A stretch of DNA of 64,000 bases from Dokdonella_A sp963758365 (GCA_963758365.1 CAVWVB010000001.1:1798001-1862000), one strand, 5' to 3'. Shown: positions 7,745 through 16,765, counted from the stretch's first letter. Notes: generated by a model not told the origin, from the sequence alone. A program made the numbers and translations.

Positions 7745-9091
7745 CTACATCAGCACGAGTTCCTCGGCCGAGGTCGGGTGGATCGCGACCGTCGCATCGA
7801 GATCGGCCTTGCGCGCACCCATCCTCAGCGCGACCGCGAATCCCTGCACGATCTCGTCGGCACTCGCCCCGACCAGATGGATGCCGACAACGTGCTCGTC
7901 GTCGCCGACGCAGACGAGCTTGATCAGCGACTTTTGCGCACGTTGCGCGAGCGCGTTCAGCATCGGCCGGAAGCTGGATCGGTACACCCGCACCGCATCG
8001 CCGTGCGACCGACGCGCCGCTTCCTCGGACAGGCCTACGCTCGCGAGCGGCGGATGCGAGAACACGACGGTCGCGATGTTCGCGTAGTCGAGCTTCGCGT
8101 CGGGCCGGTTGCCGAACACGCGATCCGCGAGATGGCGCGATGCGGCGATTGCGACCGGCGTGAGCGGAATCCGGCCGGTCACGTCGCCGCTCGCATAGAC
8201 GCCAGCCACGTTCGTGTTCTGCCATTCGTCGGTGACCACGAATCCGCGCGCATCGGTGGCGACCCCGGCCCGTGCGATGCCTAGATCATCGGTGTTCGGA
8301 TCGCGCCCGGTCGCCCAGATCAGCGCGTCGAAACCGCTCGCCGTTGCATCATCGGCGAAATGCAGCGCATGACCCCGGACATCGTGCGTCGCCGCGAGCG
8401 GCCGGCACCCGAACGTGATCGCGATTCCCTGGTCGCGCATCGCATCGGCGAGAGCATGCGCGACCTCGCTCTCGAACGCGCGCAGCAGGCGCTCGCCACG
8501 CACGAACAGGGAGACTTCAGCGCCGAGCGCACGCAGGATTCCGGCCAGCTCGATCGCGATGTAGCCGCCACCGACGACCGCGACGCGTTCCGGGCGCGAA
8601 CGCAGCGCGAAAAATCCGTCGGAGTCGATGCCGAGGTCGCCACCCGGCATGTCGAGGCGCTGCGGTCGCGAGCCGGTCGCGATCAGCACATGCGCGGCAT
8701 CCAGTTCGCGCGCGCCGACGACGACGCGACGCGGACCCGCGAATCGTCCATGGCCGCTGACCAGTTCGATGCCGAGTTCGTCGAAACGACGCCGATAGCT
8801 CGCATGGATGCTCGCGATGTAGTCGCTGCGCCGCGCGACGAATTCATCCCAGTCGAGCGCACCGGGCGAGACCGCGAAACCGACCTCGTGCGCGAGCCGC
8901 TGCGCGTCGGCGATTTCTGCGGCGAGCCACATCGCCTTCTTCGGCACGCAGCCGAGGTTGACGCAGGTGCCGCCAAGCGGCCCCGGTTCCACGACCGCGA
9001 CGCGGGCGCCGTGCAGTGCCGCGCGACTCGCCATCGCGATGCCGCCGGAGCCCGCGCCGAGGACCACCAGATCGAAACACAACGCGCTCAT
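7745..9091 (-). CDS. gor: glutathione-disulfide reductase
   Basis: This 448-residue cytosolic flavoenzyme reduces oxidised glutathione with NADPH. The N-terminal FAD fold shows GAGSGG, followed by the redox-active disulfide GGTCVNLGCVPKK (Cys43 and Cys48). The NADPH-binding motif VVGGGYIAIELAG lies mid-sequence, and the C-terminal dimerisation domain ends in HPTSAEE with the catalytic His438. The VRGERLLRAFE segment after the NADPH motif fits glutathione reductase rather than lipoamide dehydrogenase or mercuric reductase. The ATG at 9091 lies four bases from the stop of the upstream hydrolase gene, so it is probably the last gene of a minus-strand operon with the hydrolase, D-amino acid dehydrogenase and amidohydrolase. 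Confidence 0.93.
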   Translation of the reverse strand: MSALCFDLVVLGAGSGGIAMASRAALHGARVAVVEPGPLGGTCVNLGCVPKKAMWLAAEIADAQRLAHEVGFAVSPGALDWDEFVARRSDYIASIHASYRRRFDELGIELVSGHGRFAGPRRVVVGARELDAAHVLIATGSRPQRLDMPGGDLGIDSDGFFALRSRPERVAVVGGGYIAIELAGILRALGAEVSLFVRGERLLRAFESEVAHALADAMRDQGIAITFGCRPLAATHDVRGHALHFADDATASGFDALIWATGRDPNTDDLGIARAGVATDARGFVVTDEWQNTNVAGVYASGDVTGRIPLTPVAIAASRHLADRVFGNRPDAKLDYANIATVVFSHPPLASVGLSEEAARRSHGDAVRVYRSSFRPMLNALAQRAQKSLIKLVCVGDDEHVVGIHLVGASADEIVQGFAVALRMGARKADLDATVAIHPTSAEELVLM

Positions 9092-9095
9092 CGGC

Positions 9096-10889
9096 TCATT
9101 TCCCGGTCGCCGACGATGCGGCCGCGAGCGGCATCGATAGCGCACTCGGATGCGCGGCGTCGTGGTAGAGCGTGACCGTGACCTTGCGTGCATCCTTGCC
9201 CGATTCATCGGCGACCACGCCGCCCGCGTTGTAGTTCTTTTCCGCGTACAGCGAATTGACCGGCCCGACCACGAGGCGCAGGCGGCTGCCCTTTGCGATG
9301 CGCCGTGCGACGAACGTGAACTGGTCGAAGTCGTAGCGTTCGATGGTCCCCGGCTCGACCAGTTTCTGTTCGCGCGCCCCTTCGCGGTAGCGCGCACGCA
9401 TCGCATCGGACGCGAGAAACACGCTGCTGCCGTCGGGCTTGATCTCGAACACCGCCACCGACAGGTCGGTGTCCGGCTGGTCCAGCGCGATCCACGCCGA
9501 GAACCTGAAGAAGCCGGCGATGTCGGTATCCGCAGCGAACACCGGCGAGTGGTAGAACAACCCGCTACCCGCCGCGAGCATCATGCCGCGCTGGTCGGTC
9601 AACCCGTTCGCCGACTCGTCGACCTCCCAGACAGCCGACCGCGTGTCGAGAGGATCATAGACGTAATGGTCGGGCAAGGCCGACGCAGGCGCGTCTCGGC
9701 GCAGGTCGCCCGAAGCGAACACATCGTTCGCGCGTGCCGCGGTCGAATCAAGGTACCAGGGTTCGCTGCGGGCGGTTACGCCGGCGAGGCTGGGTGCATA
9801 GCGCCAGGCTTCCTCGCCGGTCACATAGAACGCGACCTTGTCCTTGAGGAAGTCCGGCTTCGAGCGACCCTTGAGCGTCCAGTCGTACCAGCCCTTGTGC
9901 AGCGCATTCATGTCCAGCAGAGCGGCCTGGTCGAACTTGAGACCGCCGACGTCGGCTTTCGGCGTGCGCGTACCCGCGTGATCCCAGGGGCCGATGATCA
10001 GGTAGTGCTTCGCGCGCGCCGCGGCGGACCCGTATTTCATGTGGTCGGCGTAGAACGCGAGCGCGCCGGGCTGGTCGCCATCGTACTGGCCGCAGATCGT
10101 GAGGATCGGCAGCGTGAGTTTCGCGTACTGCGCGGGCGTCGGGCTGAAGCTGTCCCAATACGCGTCCTGGGTCGGATGCGCGATCCAGGTCTGGAAAATC
10201 GGTGAGGGATTGCCGACATAGCGGTCGAGCTCGCGGAATGGCGCATGCGCCTCGTACCAGCGCTTGAACTGCGCGGCCCAGAACGCACTGTCGCCGAAGA
10301 TGTTCTCCTGCGAGGCGCGGCCGCTGACCAGGGTCAGCCATTGCGTGTCGTAGGCGTAGAACATGTTGTGCTGCATCGGATAGTCGACACCGGGCTTGGG
10401 CGACGCAACCGGCACGATCGTTGCCAGATGTGGCGGAAACTCCTTCGCCGTTGCCCACTGGTCGTAGCCCGCATAGGACCCACCCCACATCGTGATTCGG
10501 CCGTCGCAGTACGGCTGCGCGGCCAGCCATTCGACGACGTCGTGGCCATCGTCGGCTTCCTGCAGCAATGGCGTGAACTGACCCGCGGAATTGCCGCGGC
10601 CGCGCACGTCGATGGTCAGGAACACATAGCCGTGCGCCGCGAAATACATCGCGCGGTCGTGGTAGCTCTGCGCGATGTAGGGCGTCAGCGTGAATATGCA
10701 GGGCAGCGCGTGGGCCTGGTCGCGCGGCCGGTACAGCGTCGCATTGAGCTCGACGCCGTCGCGCAGCGGGATCTTCACGCCCCAGCGAAACTCGACCGGA
10801 TCGGCGGCGGGAGCCGCAGCACGCAGGCCCGGCGCAGCGCCGGCCGCGCAGGCGAACAGCAGGAACAGCGCGAGATATCGGCAGGACAT
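9096..10889 (-). CDS. secreted CocE/NonD family alpha/beta hydrolase
   Basis: The 597-residue protein begins with a signal peptide (core LALFLLFACAAGAA) and is probably periplasmic or secreted. It belongs to the X-Pro dipeptidyl-peptidase S15/CocE family of serine esterases and acylases. The nucleophile sits in MWGGSYAGYD, the acid is probably the Asp in CGQYDGDQPG, and the histidine is in GPWDHAG. A C-terminal jelly-roll domain follows, as in cocaine esterase and glutaryl-acylases. AGGAGAT precedes the ATG at 10889. It lies between gor (4-bp gap) and the D-amino acid dehydrogenase gene (29-bp gap). The substrate is not readable; in this setting an N-acyl amino acid, ester or peptide is plausible. 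Confidence 0.85.
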   Translation of the reverse strand: MSCRYLALFLLFACAAGAAPGLRAAAPAADPVEFRWGVKIPLRDGVELNATLYRPRDQAHALPCIFTLTPYIAQSYHDRAMYFAAHGYVFLTIDVRGRGNSAGQFTPLLQEADDGHDVVEWLAAQPYCDGRITMWGGSYAGYDQWATAKEFPPHLATIVPVASPKPGVDYPMQHNMFYAYDTQWLTLVSGRASQENIFGDSAFWAAQFKRWYEAHAPFRELDRYVGNPSPIFQTWIAHPTQDAYWDSFSPTPAQYAKLTLPILTICGQYDGDQPGALAFYADHMKYGSAAARAKHYLIIGPWDHAGTRTPKADVGGLKFDQAALLDMNALHKGWYDWTLKGRSKPDFLKDKVAFYVTGEEAWRYAPSLAGVTARSEPWYLDSTAARANDVFASGDLRRDAPASALPDHYVYDPLDTRSAVWEVDESANGLTDQRGMMLAAGSGLFYHSPVFAADTDIAGFFRFSAWIALDQPDTDLSVAVFEIKPDGSSVFLASDAMRARYREGAREQKLVEPGTIERYDFDQFTFVARRIAKGSRLRLVVGPVNSLYAEKNYNAGGVVADESGKDARKVTVTLYHDAAHPSALSMPLAAASSATGK

Positions 10890-10918
10890 GGGATCTCCTC
10901 GTGAATGCAGCGACGAAC

Positions 10919-12172
10919 TCAGGCGAATCGGGCAATGGCGAACGGGGCGAGATCGAGCGACGGGCGGCGCGCGCCGACGAGTTCCGCCACGAGCAGGCCG
11001 GTCACCGCCGAAAGCGTGACTCCGAGCATGCCGTGGCCGGTCGCGAGGATCAGGTTGTCGATGCCCGGAGCGCGCCCGAGCATGGGCAGGTCGTCCGGCG
11101 TCATCGGCCGCCATCCATACCATTCCTCGATCACGGCGGGACCCTCGGGCTCGTGCAGAAATTGCGCGGCGCCGCGCCTGAGCGCGTCGAGGCGAGTGCG
11201 ATTGAGCGAGGTATCGTAACCTGCGAATTCCATCGTGCTGCCCAGCCGGTAGCCCGATTCCCACGCGGTCACGCAGACACTGGGCTCCTTCAGCGTCAGG
11301 GGAATCCGCGGGCAGCGGTTCGGCCGCGTGTAGGTGATCGAATACCCCTTGCCGGGCTGGATAGGGATGCGCAGGCCGAGCGCGCGCGCGAACTGCGGCG
11401 ACCACGCGCCGAGCGCGAGCACGATCTCGCGACCCGTGAAATCACCGGCATGCGTGGAAACCTTCGTGACCCGGCCGGCGGCACGCGAGATCGATTGCAG
11501 CGGCGTGCGCTCGACGATCACGCCGCCTTTCGCGCGCACCACGCGCGCGAGCTCGGCGGCATAGCGGTCCGGACGCAATTGCGCATCCTCCCGATTGAAC
11601 AGCGCACCCGCGAGGCCGGGCTTCAGGGCCGGTTCGCGGGCCAGGGCCGCCGCGGGATCGAGCACCTCGGCCGGCGCAATGATTCCGGCGAGCCTGTCGT
11701 GCATCGCACAGGCCCGCTCGAATTGCGACGCATCGCGGAACACGTTGAGCGTACCGAGCGCTTCGAACTCGCAATCGAGCCGCTGCGTGCGCACGAGTTC
11801 CTCTATCGACGCGCGCGCCAACCGCAGCAGCGGCGCCTTGGCGCGCGTCGCGCGCTCGAAGTCACGCCAGTTGCAATGGCCGGCGAAGCGCAGCAGCCAT
11901 CCGAACAGCGCCGGATCGAGACGCGGCTTGATCCGCAACGGCGCGTCCGGCGTCAGCAGCCAGCGCAGCGCGGTGCCGACCATGCCGGGCGCGGCCAGCG
12001 GTGCGGCGTGGCTCGGCGTCAGGGTCCCGCAATTGCCGTGCGAGCTCGCGCCGCCCGGCTGGCCCTGCTCGAGCACCACGACACCGCGTCCGGCATCGAG
12101 CAGATAGCAGGCGCAGGCAAGTCCGATCACGCCGCCGCCGAGTATCAGTACATCCGCATTCCGCGTCGTCAT
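10919..12172 (-). CDS. dadA: D-amino acid dehydrogenase-like FAD oxidoreductase
   Basis: This 417-residue protein is of the DAO superfamily. An FAD-binding Rossmann motif (LILGGGVIGLACACYLL) begins near residue 9, and the usual closing motif WYGWRPMTPDDLPMLG and GHGMLGVTLSAVTG lie near the C-terminus. DadA-type enzymes oxidise D-amino acids to 2-oxo acids and pass electrons to the quinone pool at the inner membrane. The upstream amidohydrolase of the D-aminoacylase family, if active, would release D-amino acids for it. No alanine racemase (dadX) is adjacent, so the preferred substrate is uncertain and D-hydroxyproline or glycine-type oxidases remain possible. The ATG at 12172 is chosen at the family's usual start; the upstream extension is low complexity. 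Confidence 0.85.
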   Translation of the reverse strand: MTTRNADVLILGGGVIGLACACYLLDAGRGVVVLEQGQPGGASSHGNCGTLTPSHAAPLAAPGMVGTALRWLLTPDAPLRIKPRLDPALFGWLLRFAGHCNWRDFERATRAKAPLLRLARASIEELVRTQRLDCEFEALGTLNVFRDASQFERACAMHDRLAGIIAPAEVLDPAAALAREPALKPGLAGALFNREDAQLRPDRYAAELARVVRAKGGVIVERTPLQSISRAAGRVTKVSTHAGDFTGREIVLALGAWSPQFARALGLRIPIQPGKGYSITYTRPNRCPRIPLTLKEPSVCVTAWESGYRLGSTMEFAGYDTSLNRTRLDALRRGAAQFLHEPEGPAVIEEWYGWRPMTPDDLPMLGRAPGIDNLILATGHGMLGVTLSAVTGLLVAELVGARRPSLDLAPFAIARFA

Positions 12173-12236
12173 GCCGCGATTGTACGGGGTCGCCGCGTCC
12201 GATCCGGACGCCTTGCGCGTCGACGCAGCGTCATCC

Positions 12237-13943
12237 TCAGCGTTGCGCTGCCGCGGCATCGAAACCGGGGCCATGCACGAAGCGCCCCGGCTTCGCACCG
12301 GTATGCCTGCCGTCGCGGACCACTTCGACGCCGTTCACGACGACGCTGCCGACGCCGGTCGCGAACGCGCGCGGATCGTCGTAGGTCGCATGGTCCGCGA
12401 TCGTGGCCGGGTCGAACACCACGATGTCGGCATAACAGCCAACGCGCAGGCAGCCACGGTCGCGCAGCTTGAGGTTGGCGGCCGGCAGGCCCGTGAGCCG
12501 GTGCACCGCGCCGGCGACCGTGTCGACATGTTCGTCGCGCACGTAGCGGCCGAGAAAACGCGCGACATTGCCGTAGGCGCGCGGATGCGGCTGGAACTTG
12601 AGAAAGACGCCAGCCGGAACGTAGGAACCTTCGTCCGAACCCAGCGCGACCCAGGGCTGGGCGAGGCCGAGCTTCACGTTGTCCTCGCTCATCAGGAAGA
12701 ACGCGGCATCGACGCGGCTGTGGTCCTCGACGACCAGGTCGATTGCCGCGTCCTCGGGCGAGGTGCCACGCAGGTGGGCGACATCGGCCAGGGTCTTGCC
12801 GGTCAGCGGCTTGAGCTTCGCGTTCTTGAAGCCGGTCAACAGGATATTGCCCGGCTCGCCGGCCGCGTTGCAGAGGTTTTCCCAGTCTGCGCCCGGATGG
12901 CGCATCTGCTCGACCAGGCGGCTGCGCACTGCGGGGTCCTGCAGGCGCGCGACCCAGGCGTCGAGGCCGCCTTCCTGGACCGCAGGCGGCATGCACGCGT
13001 TGAGGCCGGTCGCCCCGGCCGTGTAGGCATACATGTTCGCGCTGATCGAAAGACCCTGCTTGCGCGCAGCATCGATGCGCGCGATCGCCTCACGCATCTT
13101 CGGCCAGTTGTCGCGACCGGCGGCCTTGAGATGGTAGATCTCGCCATGCACGCCGGCGACCGAGGCGATCCGGATCAACTCGTCGATGCCTTCGAGCAGG
13201 CGATCCCCCTCGCTGCGCAGATGCGATGCATAGGCGCCGCCGAACGGAGCGGCCGCCTGCGCCAGCGCAATCAGTTCAGCGGTCGTCGCGTAGCTGCCGG
13301 GAAAATAGATCAGCGCGGAAGCGACGCCGAGCGCACCCTCGCGCATCGACGCGCGGACGAGTTCCTGCATGCGCGCGAGTTCCTGCGCCGAAGGCGCGCG
13401 ATTCGCGTTGCCGAGCACGTTCTGGCGCACCGTGCTCGCGCCCACGAACGAGGCGACGTTCGGCGTAATCCCGCGATGCTGCAGCCAGGCCAGAAAGTCG
13501 CCGAGCGTGGTCCATTCGATCGGATAGCGAATATCGCCCTGGTCGGCGACGGCTTCCTTCTTCATCGCGGGCGTCAGCGGACCGTACGACCAGCCCTCGC
13601 CGAAGATTTCGAGAGTCACGCCCTGCAGGATGTCGGACATCGATCGTCCGTCGACGATCAGCGAATCGGCTGCCCACGACAGCACGTTGATGAACCCGGG
13701 AGCGACTGCGCGCGTGTCCGCGTCGACTTCATGCCGCGCGCGCGCCGTGGAAAGATCGCCGATCGCGGCGATGCGGTCACCGCGCACGCCGACATCGGCA
13801 CGCAGCGCCACGGTACCGGAACCGTCGTAGACGAGCCCGTTCCGTACGATCAGATCGTAGCGCGCTCCGCGCACGCCCGATCCCGCGCAACCTGCCACCA
13901 GACAGGCGACCAGCACTGCCATTCCGCACATCGACCATCGCAT
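12237..13943 (-). CDS. D-aminoacylase-like amidohydrolase lipoprotein lacking the HxH metal motif
   Basis: This 568-residue protein has a lipoprotein signal ending in LVAGC (Cys19) and belongs to the amidohydrolase superfamily, N-acyl-D-amino-acid deacylase branch. The usual strand-1 motif PGFID-x-HxH reads PGFINVLSW, with Leu88 and Trp90 where the two metal-binding histidines belong, and the metal-bridging Cys region reads EIFGEG. Other expected residues remain: His241 in YASHLRSEG, His271 in IYHLKAAG and Asp437 in LGSDEG. The fold is clear but the metal site must differ from that of classical D-aminoacylases. It probably acts in the periplasm. It is first in the minus-strand run ahead of dadA (64-bp gap), which supports a link to D-amino acid use. 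Confidence 0.82.
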   Translation of the reverse strand: MRWSMCGMAVLVACLVAGCAGSGVRGARYDLIVRNGLVYDGSGTVALRADVGVRGDRIAAIGDLSTARARHEVDADTRAVAPGFINVLSWAADSLIVDGRSMSDILQGVTLEIFGEGWSYGPLTPAMKKEAVADQGDIRYPIEWTTLGDFLAWLQHRGITPNVASFVGASTVRQNVLGNANRAPSAQELARMQELVRASMREGALGVASALIYFPGSYATTAELIALAQAAAPFGGAYASHLRSEGDRLLEGIDELIRIASVAGVHGEIYHLKAAGRDNWPKMREAIARIDAARKQGLSISANMYAYTAGATGLNACMPPAVQEGGLDAWVARLQDPAVRSRLVEQMRHPGADWENLCNAAGEPGNILLTGFKNAKLKPLTGKTLADVAHLRGTSPEDAAIDLVVEDHSRVDAAFFLMSEDNVKLGLAQPWVALGSDEGSYVPAGVFLKFQPHPRAYGNVARFLGRYVRDEHVDTVAGAVHRLTGLPAANLKLRDRGCLRVGCYADIVVFDPATIADHATYDDPRAFATGVGSVVVNGVEVVRDGRHTGAKPGRFVHGPGFDAAAAQR

Positions 13944-14066
13944 CGTGTTTTCTCCCCGATCTGGCCCATACCCGCGCAACCGCGGTCATGGTAATCCGAT
14001 TCGCCGCAGTCGCCGCTGGCACCAAACCTGCAGCACCCACGCGCATTACCGACGACAGGGGCTCCC

Positions 14067-14378
14067 ATGAAGGTTTCAACCAACGAATTGCTGCTGGCGC
14101 TGCGCGCTCCGAATTCCGGCTGGCTGGCCGCGCTGGTGTGCGCGCTGGACGAGGCTCTGCAGGACCCCGATTTCGGTGAGCCGCAACGCGCCCTGGTGCA
14201 TGCCCTGCTCGACTCCGGCAGCGTTCCGCATGCGGTCGCGGTGGCCGCCAACGATCGCCTGACGCGCTTCGAGGAAACCATCAAGGACCTGCATTCGCTG
14301 TTCGTGGAGTCCGAACCCGCAGCGGCGGTCGAGGCCAAGGCGCGTCCGAAATTGACACTTTGCGGCACTGCGGCCTGA
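14067..14378 (+). CDS. hypothetical protein (103 aa)
   Basis: This 103-residue protein starts MKVSTNELLLALRAPNSGW. Its composition is balanced, with several predicted helices (AALVCALDEALQD, TRFEETIKDLHSLFVES), and it shows no signal peptide or membrane segment. GGGG seven to ten bases before the ATG is a plausible ribosome site. It is transcribed divergently from the amidohydrolase gene, and two REP-like palindromes follow it. No family is recognised. Confidence 0.55.
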   Translation: MKVSTNELLLALRAPNSGWLAALVCALDEALQDPDFGEPQRALVHALLDSGSVPHAVAVAANDRLTRFEETIKDLHSLFVESEPAAAVEAKARPKLTLCGTAA

Positions 14379-14449
14379 GCCCGGCTGCCCCTGGCCAGCG
14401 CGGGTCCGGGAGAATTCCGCCGCACCGCACGCTATCGACGTACCGGAGA

Positions 14450-14474
14450 GTCAGGTCGGCATGGCCGACCTGAC
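14450..14474. repeat. REP-like palindrome (GTCAGG family), copy 1
   Basis: GTCAGGTCGGC and GCCGACCTGAC form a perfect 11-bp stem with the 3-base loop ATG. A GGAG tetranucleotide stands just before the stem, as in REP sequences moved by REP-associated tyrosine transposases. Related copies lie at 14585, 39777 and 39819, all in gaps between genes. Confidence 0.7.
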
Positions 14475-14584
14475 CCACTGCGTCATGCGCCCGGTGTTCG
14501 CACCGATCAGGATTGCGTGCCGCGCGATGCGCGGAAGATGATTCGCCGACGCAGGACCACCGCGGCGTCGCGGGCAATGCGCAG

Positions 14585-14606
14585 GTCAGGCCGCCCCCGG
14601 CCTGAC
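14585..14606. repeat. REP-like palindrome (GTCAGG family), copy 2
   Basis: GTCAGGCCG and CGGCCTGAC form a perfect 9-bp stem around a CCCC loop. With copy 1, 110 bases upstream, it makes a loosely spaced pair in the gap between the hypothetical gene and the NlpC/P60 gene. Confidence 0.7.
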
Positions 14607-14659
14607 GCATCCCGGCGATGGCGCTTGACACCCCGGCGCGCGTCGACGAGCTTGCATGC

Positions 14660-15142
14660 ATGACCTTGCTTCGCGCGCTGCTCGCGTCTTTCCTCATCGC
14701 GCTCCTCGCCGGATGCGCGACCGCACCTCGCCGCGAGGCGCCGCTGCTCGCGGGCTCACCGCGCGCAGAAGCGGCCAACGCGATACTGTTCCGGGCGATC
14801 GCTCTGGTCGGCACGCCCTACCGGTACGGGGGCAATACCCCACAGGGGGGCTTCGACTGCAGCGGCCTGGTCGGCTACGTGTTCCGCGACGCGGCCGGCG
14901 TCGACCTGCCACGCACTTCGCTGCAGATGAGCGAGCTGGACGCGCGAAAACTCGCGGCGGACTCGCTGCAGTCTGGCGACCTTGTGTTTTTCAGGAGCGG
15001 GCGCACGGTCAGTCACGTCGGTATCTACGTCGGCAAGCGCCGCTTCGTGCATGCGCCCAACACGGGCGGCACGGTGCGCCTGGACAGTCTCGATGGTGCC
15101 TGGTGGCGCGAGCATTTCGCGTTCGGCAAGCGATTGCTCTGA
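14660..15142 (+). CDS. NlpC/P60 family peptidoglycan hydrolase lipoprotein
   Basis: This 160-residue lipoprotein (lipobox LLAGC, Cys19) carries an NlpC/P60 papain-like domain that cleaves gamma-D-glutamyl-diaminopimelate bonds in cell-wall peptides. The catalytic triad is visible as Cys67 in GFDCSGL, His119 in SHVGIYVG and His131 in RFVHAP. The length fits single-domain members such as NlpC and MepS (Spr). The ATG at 14660 is chosen because it puts a proper hydrophobic signal (MTLLRALLASFLIALLAG) at the N-terminus; an upstream start at 14618 would bury it. It acts in the periplasm, probably anchored to the outer membrane. The gene stands alone. Confidence 0.9.
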   Translation: MTLLRALLASFLIALLAGCATAPRREAPLLAGSPRAEAANAILFRAIALVGTPYRYGGNTPQGGFDCSGLVGYVFRDAAGVDLPRTSLQMSELDARKLAADSLQSGDLVFFRSGRTVSHVGIYVGKRRFVHAPNTGGTVRLDSLDGAWWREHFAFGKRLL

Positions 15143-15228
15143 CAACCGTGCTTCGGGACTCCTGGACTTGCAGCCGCTGTCTTCGGGTGCGAATGCCTTT
15201 CCCCAATCCCGATCTCCCGTCCCGGCCC

Positions 15229-15732
15229 TCAATGCGCATGGCCGCCCGCGCCGTGCGCGTGGCGGTGCGCGATCTCCTCCGGCGACGCGTCGCGCACGTC
15301 GATGATCTCGACATCGAAAGCGAGCGTCTTTCCTGCGAGCGGATGATTGAGATCCACGTCGATCACGCTCGAACCGACCTTGTGCACGACGACCATGCGC
15401 GGTCCGGCCTCGCGGGTCTGCAGCACCGTGCTCATGCCGGGCTTCAGGTTTTCGGCGTGGTCGAAGTACTTCTTCGGCACGCGCTGGGTGAAGTTCGCGC
15501 GGCGCTCGCCGTAGGCTTGCGCGGGCTCGATGCGGGTCTCGAAGCGCTCGCCGGCCTCATGGCCGAGCAAGGCCTGCTCGAGCCCGGCAATGATGTTGCC
15601 GTGCCCGATCAGCACGGTCAGCGGCTCGCCACGTTCGCGCGACGAATCGACCGGGGCGCCGGCATCGCCGGCCATGTCGTCATGGACGGTGTAATGGAAC
15701 GAGACGACCTTGTTCGTTTCGATCTTCACCAC
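15229..15732 (-). CDS. slyD: SlyD-type FKBP peptidyl-prolyl isomerase
   Basis: This 167-residue cytosolic FKBP-family protein catalyses cis-trans isomerisation of prolyl bonds and acts as a chaperone. The start VVSFHYTVHDD, the GNIIAGLEQALLGHEAGE segment and the inserted-flap region RVPKKYF are characteristic of SlyD, as is the C-terminal metal-binding tail rich in histidine (HRHAHGAGGHAH). SlyD supplies nickel for hydrogenase in Escherichia coli, but no hydrogenase gene is near here. It reads away from the ParA gene (175-bp divergent gap) and converges on the NlpC/P60 gene. Confidence 0.9.
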   Translation of the reverse strand: MVKIETNKVVSFHYTVHDDMAGDAGAPVDSSRERGEPLTVLIGHGNIIAGLEQALLGHEAGERFETRIEPAQAYGERRANFTQRVPKKYFDHAENLKPGMSTVLQTREAGPRMVVVHKVGSSVIDVDLNHPLAGKTLAFDVEIIDVRDASPEEIAHRHAHGAGGHAH

Positions 15733-15907
15733 GCACTCCGCCTGAAAAAGCGCGCGAGATTAGCAGGTTGCCCGCGCGGCGTCATGCGCGCGGGCGGCCC
15801 CGGGGGCTTGCCGCACCGGAATCCTCGACGCAGTCGCGGCGCAACGATCATCAAGTAGCGTAAGGTGGCCGGGGACGCACGGGCGGTCCGGCGCTTGGGG
15901 GAGGGGT

Positions 15908-16621
15908 ATGTTCCGTATTCTCGTCGCCAACAGCAAAGGCGGCTGCGGCAAGTCGTCGCTGGCTACCTCGCTGGCCGGCTATTTCGCGCGTGACGGCCGC
16001 CGCACGACGCTCCTCGACTGCGATCCGCAAGGCTCCGCTCTTGCCTGGTGCGGCCAGCGCGCCGCGCATCTGGCGCCCGTGCATGCGCTCGCGAGCAACG
16101 ATCCGGCCTATGGCCTGAGTGCAGGCTGGCTGCTGCGGATACCTGCCGGCACCGAAGTGCTGCTGATCGACACGCCGGCGGGGCTGCGCGCGCACGAGTT
16201 CGAGCGCTTCGCGCGCCACGCCGATGTCCTGCTGATACCCGTGGTGCCCTCGCCGATCGATCTGCGCGCGACCCTCGTGTTCATCGATGCGGTGCGCAAG
16301 CTGCACGAGGTCCGCAGCGGCCGCCTGCGCGTCGCGCTGATCGCGAACCGGTTGCGCGAACGCACGCTTTCGGCACGCAAACTCGATGCGACCCTCGACC
16401 GTCTCACCGAGGCCGCGCTGATCCGCGTGCGCGATTCACAGATCTACATCGGTCTGGCCGAGCGCGGGCAGAGCGTATTCGACGACGACAGTGCCGCAGT
16501 GCGCGCGCATCGCGCGGACTGGAATCCGCTGTTGCAGTGGCTCGAAAAGCGCATCGCGGAGTCGCGACCGCACGCCAACGTGACCCCGCTGCCAACCGCG
16601 GCCCGGCGCCTGGGCGGCTGA
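15908..16621 (+). CDS. ParA/MinD-family ATPase without a ParB partner
   Basis: This 237-residue P-loop ATPase has the deviant Walker A motif KGGCGKSS at residues 10-17 (signature lysine Lys10), the LDCDPQGSA Walker A' segment and LLIDTPAGL as Walker B. Such proteins position chromosomes, plasmids, polar complexes or pili by nucleotide-dependent dimerisation on DNA or membrane. No parB, cobQ or chemotaxis gene is adjacent and there is no DNA-binding extension, so this is an orphan ParA and its cargo is unknown. GGGGGAGGGG before the ATG is a strong ribosome site. Confidence 0.88.
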   Translation: MFRILVANSKGGCGKSSLATSLAGYFARDGRRTTLLDCDPQGSALAWCGQRAAHLAPVHALASNDPAYGLSAGWLLRIPAGTEVLLIDTPAGLRAHEFERFARHADVLLIPVVPSPIDLRATLVFIDAVRKLHEVRSGRLRVALIANRLRERTLSARKLDATLDRLTEAALIRVRDSQIYIGLAERGQSVFDDDSAAVRAHRADWNPLLQWLEKRIAESRPHANVTPLPTAARRLGG

Positions 16622-16765
16622 CGGTCGGCGGTACGCGCGCCCCGCGCGGCGACCCGCGCCTCCACGGGCGCCTGACCCGATTCATCGGCCGCGGCCGGCC
16701 TCGCATCCTGTCGCTGCCGCGCATACCCTGCCTCTCGCGGCCCTCGCCACCATCCGGAAATCCAC

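Noticed and set aside
12337..12470. Treating the amidohydrolase as a standard D-aminoacylase (dan)
   Set aside because: Two canonical metal ligands are missing, so the specific enzyme name is not supported; only the family is stated.
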